Shown in pieces: positions 42,497 through 52,103 of a stretch of 64,000 nt of DNA; the stretch's first letter is position 1; every line of letters begins with the position of its first letter. The position numbers were made by a program, and so were the translations under genes. This stretch comes from Clavelina lepadiformis (taxonomy: Eukaryota > Chordata > Ascidiacea > Aplousobranchia > Clavelinidae), in the NCBI RefSeq assembly GCF_947623445.1, contig NC_135240.1, forward strand, positions 25,854,001 to 25,918,000, given 5' to 3'. A model generated the notes under the pieces. That model was not told where the DNA came from, did no database searches, and saw only the letters and a list, made by a program, of their open reading frames with translations.

Positions 42497-42777
42497 ATTG
42501 GCTTAATATTTTAAAAAGCTAATCACTTAACTCTACATATTTTCATCCTAAATTGAGAAAACCGTAAACATCATCGTCTACGGCTTCTATAAAGTAAATC
42601 TAGAATGAAACAATCTGGATTGGTGCGTTGTATTTATCCTCGATTAAACATCGTTGCTTGGATCTGTGAATTTTATACAGCCACGAGTAAAACAACCGTG
42701 ACATTAGTGCTAAATTTAGCCGTTACCTAGTTTTGTGGTAATTATTATAACAACGGAAATCCATACAAAACATCAGG

Positions 42778-42925
42778 GTCAGGATGGCCGAGTGGTCTAA
42801 GGCGCCAGACTCAAGCAGAGGCTTAGTCGCTTTGTGCGGCTCTAGAGGCGTGAGTTCGAATCCTTAGTAGTAGACTAGATATCTGTTGAGCTCTGCCGGC
42901 GGATGTTCGAATCCTGCCGACAACG
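42778..42925 (+). pseudogene. Leu/Ser chimeric tRNA
   Basis: Full-length 5' end, GTGAGTTCG in the leucine T arm. Confidence 0.8.
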
Positions 42926-43001
42926 CTGACATAAAATTACGATTTCATAAGTGATTCGAGAAAAGTGCGATTTTATCTATTTGCATTGAACATTAAGGAC
43001 A

Positions 43002-43083
43002 GTTGTCGTGGCCGAGTGGTTAAGGCGACAGACTCGAAATGTGATGGGATCTGCCCGCGTAGGTTCGAATCCTGCCGACAACG
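43002..43083 (+). tRNA. tRNA-Ser(CGA), weakened
   Basis: Loop CTCGAAA, stem ACAGA/TGTGA with two mismatches, GGGATCT variable arm. No T4 close by. Confidence 0.55.
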
Positions 43084-43158
43084 CTGACATAAACTTTCGC
43101 TTTCATAAGTGATTCGAGAAAAGTGCCATTTTTTTATTTGCATTTGACATTCATCACA

Positions 43159-43240
43159 GTTGTCGTGGCCAAGTGGTTAAGCCGACAGACTAGATATCTG
43201 TTGGGCTCTGCCCGCGTAGGTTCGAATCCTGCCGACAACG
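43159..43240 (+). tRNA. tRNA-Ser(AGA), D-arm variant
   Basis: GGTTAAGCC and CTAGATA as at 24,080. Confidence 0.6.
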
Positions 43241-43316
43241 CTGACATAAAATTACGTTTTCATAAGTGATTCGAGAAAATTTCGATTATATCTATTTGCA
43301 TTGAATATTAAGCACA

Positions 43317-43398
43317 GTTGTCGTGGCCGAGTGGTTAAGGCGACAGACTTGAAATCTGTTGGGCTCTGCCCGCGTAGGTTCGAATCCTGCCGACAACG
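43317..43398 (+). tRNA. tRNA-Ser(TGA), consensus
   Basis: No mismatches, TTTTCTTTTT terminator. Confidence 0.92.
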
Positions 43399-43474
43399 CT
43401 GACATAAATTTTCTTTTTCATAAGTGATTCGAGAAGTGTGCGATGTTATCAATTTGTATTGATCATTAAGCACA

Positions 43475-43556
43475 GTTGTCGTGGCCGAGTGGTTAAGGTG
43501 AAAGACTAGAAATCTGTTGGCATCTGCCCGCGTAGGTTCGAATCCTGCCGACAACG
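43475..43556 (+). tRNA. tRNA-Ser(AGA), half-rewired stem
   Basis: AAAGA/TCTGT as at 41,795. The upstream octamer is mutated to ATTTGTAT. Confidence 0.6.
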
Positions 43557-43566
43557 CTGACATAAC

Positions 43567-43605
43567 GTCTAGTCTAGTCTAGTCTAGTCTAGTCTAGTCT
43601 AGTCT
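43567..43605 (+). repeat. (TCTAG)n, ~8 copies
   Basis: Pure pentamer run. Confidence 0.95.
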
Positions 43606-43821
43606 TAGTCATATTTTTCAAAGCTTTTCACTTAACTGTACATATTTTCATCCTAAATTGAGCAAATCATTAACATCATCGTCCACGTCTTCATCGTTGC
43701 ATGTATCTGTGAATGTTACACAGTCACGAGCGAAAACCACCGTGACATTAGTGCTAAATTAAGCCGTTTACTGGTTTTGTTGTAAGTATTATTAGAACGG
43801 AGATCCATATAAAACATCGAG

Positions 43822-43939
43822 GTCAGGATGGACGAATGGTCTAAGGCGCCAGACTCAAGCAGAGGCTTAGTCGCTTTGTGCGGCTCTAGGGTGTTCTGGT
43901 CTCCGAATCTAAGCGTGGGTTCGAATCCCACTTCTGACA
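43822..43939 (+). tRNA. tRNA-Leu(CAA) with intron
   Basis: Intron at 43,860-43,893, mature part as at 2,343. Confidence 0.8.
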
Positions 43940-44120
43940 GTAGTTTTGGAAAGTTTTACTTCACATATATGCTAACTTTGTGTCGGATTGCATTGATGTG
44001 AACAGTAAAATTGAACATTGCGAAATTTATTTCTTAGTTCCACAACGGTTCGATCAAGTAATTTTTTCCGATTTTCTAGACTGGATCGTTTTTTAAAGGG
44101 TAAAAGGTTGGTATGAGTTT

Positions 44121-44194
44121 GTCTCTGTGGCGCAATGGATTAGCGCGTTGGACTTCTAATCCAGAGGTTCCGGGTTCGAGTCCCGGCAGGGTTG
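44121..44194 (+). tRNA. tRNA-Arg(TCT)
   Basis: Perfect T stem, 3' CAGGGTT. Confidence 0.82.
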
Positions 44195-44475
44195 ATTGGC
44201 TTAATACTTTAAAAAGCTAATCACTTAACTCTACATATTTTCATCCTAAATTGAGAAAACCGTTAACATCATCGTCTACGGCTTCTATAAAGTAAATCTA
44301 GAATGAAACAATCTGGATTGGTGCGTTGTATTTATCCTCGATTAAACATCGTTGCTTGGATCTGTGAATTTTATACAGCAACGAGTAAAACAACCGTGAT
44401 ATTAGTGCTAAATTTAGCCTTTACCTAGTTTTGTGGTAATTATTATAAGAACGGAAATCCATACAAAACATCAGG

Positions 44476-44623
44476 GTCAGGATGGCCGAGTGGTCTAAGG
44501 CGCCAGACTCAAGCAGAGGCATAGTCGCTTTGTGCGGCTCTAGAGGCGTGGGTTCGAATCCCTAGTAGTAGACTAGATATCTGTTGAGCTCTGCCGGCGG
44601 ATGTTCGAATCCTGCCGACAACG
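44476..44623 (+). pseudogene. Leu/Ser chimeric tRNA
   Basis: Full-length 5' end, intron variant GGCATAG. Confidence 0.8.
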
Positions 44624-44699
44624 CTGACATAAGATTTCTTTTTCATAAGTGATTCGAGAAGTGTGCGATTTTATCAATTTGCATTGATCATTAAGCACA

Positions 44700-44781
44700 G
44701 TTGTCGTGGCCGAGTGGTTAAGGTGACAGATTAGAAATCTCTTGGGATCTGTCCGCGTAGGTTCGAATCCTGCCCACAACG
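44700..44781 (+). tRNA. tRNA-Ser(AGA), variant
   Basis: As at 27,523, with a further variable-arm change (CTGTCCGCG). Confidence 0.45.
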
Positions 44782-44798
44782 CTGACATAACGTCTAGT

Positions 44799-45712
44799 CG
44801 TAGCCAGCAAGCGAACTTGAATGGAATAGAGCACTGTTAATGGCGTTATTTCTCAAGGTTCGTACAAGCGTCACAGTTAGTTCCCACTCCCAGTTACTAA
44901 ATGTTTTGGATTCAAATCCCTGCCCAAGCGCTGGTCGTCTATTCTTAGGAAATAAAATGAAATTATCCTACAAGACATTGAAAGTTTAAGTGTGCAACAA
45001 GACTCTACAAAATTGAAGTTCAGTAACACACAAAAATTTCAGTCCCACAATGAAAAAAGGTGGAAAGGTATAAATCTACCGATAAGGTTGGACGTAAGCG
45101 ATGGCGCAGTGAAAACAGCGGAGAACAGCAAATCAAAGGTTTTCGGTTCAAGCTTCTGGCCATCCAAGCCTAGTCCAAGAAGATTCTGTCGCATAGTTCC
45201 CACTCGAAGGTAGGCCACTGAACGTTTTGGGATCAAATCCCTGCCAAAAGGCTGGTCTTCTTTTCTTAGGAAATAAAACGAAATTATCCTAAAAGACTTT
45301 GAAAGTCGAAGTGTGTGATAGGACTCCATAAAATAGATTTTAACTCACATAAAAAAATTTCAGTCCCACAACGAAATAAGGTGAAAAGGTATAAATGTAC
45401 CAGTTGTCAGTGAAGTAAGCGATGGCGCAGTGAAAACATATGCTAGCAGCAAATCAAAGGTTCTCGGTTCAAACCTCTGTCCATCCAAGCCTAGCCTAAG
45501 AAGATACCGTCGCATAGTTCCAACTTCCAGTTAGGTAATTCAAGGTTTTGGGATCAAATCCCGGAGCAAGCGCTGGTGTTCCTATCTTAAGATACGACGA
45601 ATTATTCCTGAAAGACTTTGAAAGTCAGTGTAATAAGTAAGTAAAAATTTACTCACATAAAAATATTTCAGTCCCGCACTTTTCATGTTAAAAGATAGAA
45701 ACTCCCATTGAA
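44799..45712 (+). repeat. ~1-kb tRNA-like module repeat, copy 7
   Basis: Modules at 45,098-45,165 and 45,419-45,486. It ends early, without the G-rich and satellite-leader part. Confidence 0.6.
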
Positions 45713-45716
45713 ACGT

Positions 45717-45794
45717 CTAGGCCACCAGCTGGCCAGACTCCCGTCTAGGCCACCAGCTGGCCAGACTCCCGTCTAGGCCACCAGCTGGCCAGAC
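45717..45794 (+). repeat. 28-bp satellite, ~3 copies
   Basis: Right edge of the array. The last unit breaks off at CCAGACG. Confidence 0.9.
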
Positions 45795-46240
45795 GTTTGT
45801 ATAAGCAGGGCAAAGAATAGATTATTTAGAACAGCACCGCCCACCGCAAGTTTGTGATAAATTTTTATCCGCTAGGTGATAATATGTGTGGAACAAACCA
45901 ACTCGTTTTCTGTGTCAGAGTTTGCAGGAACCGAGGTTTACTTCTGTTTTGGGTGAAATCGGAGCGTTTATTCTCGCGTAATTTTAATCCAACTTTCAAC
46001 TTATAACACTTTAATTTGAATTTAACCATAATCTATCACTTACCACAACTTAAAACTGAACCTAACTAGTATTAAGGTAGTTTAGCTTAACTGTTTATAC
46101 CGTATATGTCGTTTCTCCTAAACCAGCTGCTTTTTACTAAACAACTTAACCTATCTGTGAAATAGTCACTTGGTTCAGTTTTTCCTGGTAAGGTTGGAAG
46201 TTGGTTGAGTGATTCAACTTGTGTTACCTTTATCAGCAAA
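45795..46240 (+). promoter_or_regulatory. SPARC upstream region
   Basis: Single-copy DNA from the array edge to the SPARC start codon, so it should contain the promoter and 5' UTR. No TATA box was recognised. ACCTTTATCAG at 46,226-46,236 resembles a splice acceptor just before the ATG. Confidence 0.4.
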
Positions 46241-49200
46241 ATGAAGCTTTTGATAGCAATCTTACTTGGAGTGGTAGTTTTTGCTTGTGCGAAGGTAAGT
46301 TCAGCGCAGTACTTACCGTAGCCTACTGTTTCGAATAATTTAATGGATAGTTTTTTTAAAATTTAAACGAACTAGGATTTGTTTCATTATGTAGGCTACC
46401 CCGACATTTAAAGAATTAAATTAAAAATCGTTTAAGACGTCATTGTAGCCGTTGATAATTTAGATTTAGTATGCAAGTGCACAACCACAGGATGCCTTGC
46501 ATACTAGACTGGACAATTTTACCTGATTTGCCCATGTCAGAAAGATAAACCTTCGCCTTGCCCTAAATACCTTTGCTTTTGTGCAAAAGTAAAATAGGTC
46601 ACATATCAACATTGTAGTCAAGCAGCAGGCCACTAGTAGTGTGGGTAATGCCTAACGCCTTTGTGCACTATTACACTAGACCCAGAGCCAATAACTTGCC
46701 TGGGCACTTAGCATTGATATTTGTTAGCAAGCTACCAAGTAAATTGCTTAAATTTATCCACATTAACACCATATTCAATTGGATAAAATCTGTATCTTGT
46801 TGTATTATTATCGATGTACTAGGCAGCTCAAAAAGACGAATTTGACATCATTCAGCCAGGTGTGAGGAACATACATGAAGCAAACGAACCAGATCCCACC
46901 ACTCAGGAAGATGACTTCGATGTAAATGAGGTTGGAAAACTACATAATTTGTCTTTTGTTCGTGTATCAAAGAAGTTAGAATATTACCATACTGTTGAAA
47001 TGTTTTAATGAGATATTTCATTTATCTTAGGAAAGGGATGAAAATATTGAGATTCAAGAAATTGAGGAAGAACAAGAAGATGACGAAACTTTAATTGATG
47101 AGCAAGATGAAGAAGAAGAAGAACTTGGTGGAGATGAAGAAGAACCATACGATGACGGAGAGGAGATTGCTGAAGAGAATGATGATAACGAAGAGGCAGA
47201 CATGGATGATAACGATGAAGAATCAGAAGATGAAGATGAACTAACTGAAGCAGAGCTCATTGGTATGCCGGTTCTATGCTGACAAAACATCTTGCTGCAT
47301 CTTTTATCTTGTTTATGTGGTGGAATGAAGTTTAGTATTTCATTTAAACAATCATTTTTGTTCTGCCTACTACCACTACTGCTAACACATCAGTTAATTT
47401 AAGTTCTGTTCTGAACACATTTGTCAAGTCTTCTTCTATACAATGTTGCCTAGAAACCCACAGTCGATATCACAACTACTGTTTACTTTTCCACCGCTTG
47501 TGATTTTAAGTTTAACCCCTAACAAAGATTTTCAAACAATTAGTATGATAACATTTTAACTTGGCTGACTTGGCTGTAGCAGATCCATGCAAGAATGTTC
47601 AGTGCAAGCCTGGAAGAGAATGTGTAGTCACGGCAACCAAAGAAGCAAAATGCAGATGCATGTCTGAGTGCCCACAAACTGAAAGTGAACACGAAAAGTT
47701 AGTTTATTCATTATGCAAAGTAGCTTTGGATAACACTATTTTTATTGGCTGATTGACCATGGGTGTGTCCTCAATTTTGTTTAATTTGGAGGTTTTTAAA
47801 TCTACAATTAATGTAGTATATGATAAATATATTTTGTTTTACTTTTTATGTGATGGCCTAGAGTTTGTGCGAACAACAATGTGACGTACGCCTCCGAGTG
47901 TGACTTGTATCGTACAAAGTGCCTTGCTAAGCACGACAATGTAGAATGGGGTAAACACCTTAAAGTTGAATACTATGGACCTTGTAAAGGTATGTCATTA
48001 AACGACTGTTTGCTAAATGTCTCATCAAATATCATTAAATAGTTGTGTTTGACATGTTTGTGTATGAATGAATTGTAAGAATGTAGCATATTTTTTATGA
48101 GCTTTGCTGTACCTACAAGTAAGTTAAATTTATAGTGTTCTTAGCTCCGTTATTTTATAGCCAGTAATCAGTATTATGGACTTAGTTTTCAACAAAACCT
48201 TTTACATCCATGCTATGATACAGTATCAATAGACATGTCCAATTACAATAATAAAATTGTGACTGACAATTTTTAATTGTAAGGCATTTAACGAAAACTG
48301 ATCCATGTGAAAAATTGTGGTTATTCAGAAAAACAGCTTTAAAGCTCTTATGCCAAAAGAAAAGTACCTTGCTGCAACAAACTTTAACAGCATGGCACTA
48401 CTTGACTTAAGGAATTATTTCTACACTTTTTTATGCTTTGAAGCTTTACCTCCAAAGTTTTCTCTGTATAAAGTTAGAAAATAACAAAAAAGGACAGATT
48501 TTTATTAAAATCAAGCTTACTTGCAAGTATAAAATTCAAAACTCACTCTTTTGCCCACTATTGCTGAATTATGATTTAATGACAAAAACTGGCTCAAGTA
48601 CTCTTAGTCATGGAAGCATTTAGAATATTACTTTTCGTGGGTAGTAGCATGTTTACCTAGGAAACTTATTTTGTAATAACTTTTCAATTGATCTACTAAA
48701 CTTGTTCTTTATCAAATTATCATACAAACTTCTACAAAAATTTTGCATCCTCTGTATCATTCCAAAACATGGGCAAAGTGACCCAAGTTGATATTGGTCT
48801 GTTTTGAAATTCATTTCACAATCAAAAATGCAGAATTAAGCCCATGCGGAGATGTTGAATTGTCCGAATTTCCCACAAGGATGAGATCCTGGCTGAAAAA
48901 TTTATACCTCCAGCTCTTTGACATGGAAGAGGAATTTGGGGGCTTGAGCGATGAGCAAAGAAACCACGTGAGTAGTTTCCGGTTTTCTCATCGGCCTTGT
49001 TTGTGTTTACCCAGAAATGTCATGCCACAGTGCAAAGCTTTGTTCTGTTGTATAGACATCTTCACATAGGTAGTTTGTGGTGTCATTTGATCTAGTTCCG
49101 TGTTCATGTTTGCCTTGTATTTTGCTGTCTCTGCCACATTGCAAAACTTGTTATACTGTATAGATGGGCGGTTGTAGCTGCTAGGTGTAGAAGTCTTAAT

Positions 49201-51680
49201 ATTCTTCGCAAAATTCGCCTCGGAAAATGGCACCTTATGACTGGCAGTATATTGTCAGTAATATAGAACTGTAGAAGTTTAATAGAGCAGAAAATAAATT
49301 GGTTGTTACTCCCAAACTAACCTTTCTAACGTTTGGTTTCCTGTGACGTTCCACACAGACGGTTGTCAAACTATCCTCAGAGAGATATAGTTGTAGAAAA
49401 ACATCATGCCACAGTACCGAAGTGTGCTCATGAAAATGTGCCAGTAGTTATATGTATTCCGATCAAATTACACAAAATAACTTCATATCGTTTCTTGCAA
49501 ATTATTAGTTGGAACGAGTGATACTGTTTTTGTGTTTAAAACTAAGTTTCTTAACGCATTTAATGTATAATTTAGCCATAGTTATAGGACGGCTAGATTT
49601 AGACAAAAAGCGTTGTAAAGGTTCACCAGTTCAATTTAAACCGAGCCTTGCATCATAATTTGAAATGAACAACTTTATAGGCAGTATTACTTGCGAATAA
49701 GAAAGTAAACCTTCTAGTAATACCAGATTGTAGTCTGTAGTTTTTTTTTAAGAAAAAACTTGGCTTATCGATCTGCATAGCCGGAGGGTGTAAAAAAAGG
49801 AAACGTTTGATTGTGACGTCAGAAATAAGTCATCTTTTTATCGCAGGGAAGACGACTCGTCGCAAATCGAGTCAGAGTGGAGGAGTTTGAGCGCCAAACA
49901 GTGGAGGAAATGTCGCGGGAATTAGAGCAATTTTACCCCCTCTACGTGTACCCAGTTCATTGGAAATTCTCAACCCTTGACGTTGACCCGAAAGATAGGT
50001 AATCTAGTGAATGTGGAAGAATGACAAATGCTTCTTGCTGTAGTTGGGCCCATGCTAACTCGATTTCAACTAGCAATGTTCATTAAGTAAAAAATTTTGT
50101 TTAAAATTATATTTTTTGCCATGATTATTGTTATTTATTTCTGACACTAGGTCTTTTGCGCAGCACATTGCTGTTTTTACGCATATCTATTAAATAATTA
50201 CTTGATAGTTAATACAATTATGCCTACACTTTTACCAAACATGAAAGGACCTAATATTAAATTGCTTGGGTTACAGAGCGTTGGAATGCTATCGGTATCA
50301 TTTCAGTGTGCAGGAATTTTGCTGAAGCTAGTTAGCTTAGTTTGAGTTGTCAAAAATTTAGTGCAATGCCAGACTCTGCAACGTTAGTAAACGTTATTAT
50401 TGCAACTTTAAACGCGATGTACAACATTATTTAGACTGACAGTAACAACACTTAGGCTAAACATAGTAAAATAGTTCTCGTTAAAAAACTCTTGTTAAAA
50501 CCACTTACGTTATTATGTAACACTCAACAATGTTACGTAACCGAAAATCCTTGGTTTACGTTTACGTAGTTGCGTAATGTTTTGAATTACGTCCAGCTCT
50601 ACGAGATATTAAATTGTTGTTCGTATTTTCTTAGTAATAAGTCGATTGAGGCAGCAACTAAAACCTCTCTTTATTTGACCCACTTGCCTCTATAAAATTT
50701 GAATTTTTACTTGAGTTTTAGACTTAAATTTTCCTCTCATTATGACGTCATTGTTACGTAGTTACCTGAGCAAACGCGAACTTGAGCCAATGAGCGCCGC
50801 CTTGATTCCCTTTGAGCATTGCGCCAAGGACTTCTTGAAGAAGATGGATGCTAACCGCGATCATCACATATCGATCTATGAGTGGGGCGAAGCGATGGGC
50901 ATCAAGGAAGGTAAAAATGTGGCTGAATTCCGCCAAAAAAAAACGAAATTTTCCCGCGTTTCATTTGTAATTTTAGCCAATTGTTTTATGAGTGCTTTTG
51001 TTTCTCAAAAAAATTACGTTATGATGACTAAGATTCTGATATCTTTGCGGGATCAGTTGTAATGATGAAAAGTTTGGAATGTCGCCGGGGATTTCCGACT
51101 TGAACGAAAATTACATGATTTTTCGTAACAATCTCATAACAATGCCATGGCTTTGTTTATTGTATTACCCCGTAATTGGTGCAATTTGCGCGCGAATTGG
51201 ATCATAAATCCGGTTATTTCCGACGCTCATCACCTGGAAGTTTATTGAAATGTGAAATATTGCGATTGATCGATTGAAAGTCGCAAACTTTCACGCCTCA
51301 GGTTAAAGTGGCAAACGATTTTATCGTCCACCGGCTCAAATTAATCATCTGCATGGCAAATTTTTTCGTCTCCTGACGGGGTATTCCCCTGTGTCGAACA
51401 GTCCATCGTCAGATTGGTCAGGGGTTTTCTAGTCTTGTGGGCCCACTGGCCGTAGTTTTGTAACTTTAGTCGGCGAAGGCTTCGATAATGATTGAATCTG
51501 ACAAAATTGGTTACATCGCGGGCTGCACTGAAACGCAAACCCTGCATGGCGTGGCGTGGCGTGGTGGGACGCAGGCTGCGGACTGAGATGTTCGACCACA
51601 TTTACCCTTACCCATGTTTTACGCTTTTTACAGACGACATGGGCCCCAGCCTTCTTGCACGAGGATTAACAGAGATGTGA
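46241..51680 (+). CDS. sparc: SPARC (osteonectin), complete
   Basis: Nine coding exons: 46241-46294, 46823-46930, 47031-47262, 47580-47697, 47862-47989, 48834-48967, 49847-49998, 50762-50910 and 51634-51680. Together they give 1,122 nt, 373 residues plus TGA, with matching phases and GT-AG introns. SPARC is a secreted collagen- and calcium-binding matricellular protein. Order: signal peptide MKLLIAILLGVVVFACA; a long acidic low-affinity calcium domain (about 20-131, rich in E and D); a follistatin-like domain (about 133-212) with all ten cysteines and an NVT glycosylation site where vertebrates have one; an extracellular calcium domain (213-373) with FPTRMRSWLKN, YPVHWKF, EF1 LDVDPKDSYLS and EF2 DANRDHHISIYE at 338-349. 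The second EF-hand lacks both cysteines of its usual disulfide (M337, M354), while C329 of the first EC disulfide remains. The acidic domain is longer than in vertebrates (family about 300 residues). The ATG has A at -3. No recognisable genes were seen in the introns. Confidence 0.95.
49814..49821. promoter_or_regulatory. CRE-type palindrome TGACGTCA
   Basis: Perfect site in SPARC intron 6. Others occur at 50,743, 57,389, 57,670 and 63,467. Confidence 0.4.
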
Positions 51681-52103
51681 ATCTGCCGCTCCGGGACACC
51701 GTTGACTTGTATATTGCTAGCAGCCTTGCTTAGCTTATTATTACTTTGCCTTGCGCTATCAAATGTTGCAGTTATGATATTTCTGAAGATCAGATAATCT
51801 TTGCATTTTCCATATTGTTATTACCAGTTCAATCAGCATATATTTTTAATTTGTGATTTCGTGCATATATTGCAGTGACACGGTTCATATATTTTACACT
51901 TTTTTGAAGTTCTTTCTATGGCAGTAGTTTTTATATTTTCCAAGTAGTTTATAAGCATAGTCTGATTTTTCAACAAGTTCATTTTTTGTAAAACTTGCAT
52001 GTTTCATATACACAATAAGTTCTGCTACATCTTGTAACTTTACCTTAAAATCAATCATGTATGAAGCGTTTCTACACATCTACTTCTTGTATATTGCAAT
52101 AAA
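51681..52103 (+). other. SPARC 3' UTR with polyadenylation signal
   Basis: AT-rich stretch from the stop codon to AATAAA at 52,098-52,103. No earlier AATAAA was noticed. Confidence 0.6.

Larger units (their letters stand above)
13918..45794 (+). other. tRNA and satellite array, main block
   Basis: Holds 47 serine, 10 leucine and 10 arginine tRNAs, 13 Leu/Ser chimeras, 4 truncated arginine copies, six copies of the 1-kb tRNA-like repeat, several 28-bp satellite tracts and nine TCTAG runs, all in one orientation. Blocks beginning near 26.5, 30.8 and 34.2 kb are nearly identical higher-order repeats (4,338 and 3,662 bp apart), differing mainly in satellite length. Confidence 0.9.

Noticed and set aside
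1654-44788. Dozens of 71-, 90- and 103-codon minus-strand open frames sharing one amino-acid pattern
   Set aside because: They are antisense translations of the serine and leucine tRNA genes and flanks. Their similarity reflects the tRNA repeats, not a protein family.
5527-45329. Recurring 73-codon (+) and 96-codon (-) open frames in each 1-kb repeat
   Set aside because: They overlap on opposite strands, cover the TATA and B-box modules, lack protein motifs, and persist only because the copies are recent duplicates.
47054-47290. Minus-strand serine-rich open frame
   Set aside because: Antisense of the glutamate- and aspartate-rich exon 3 of SPARC.
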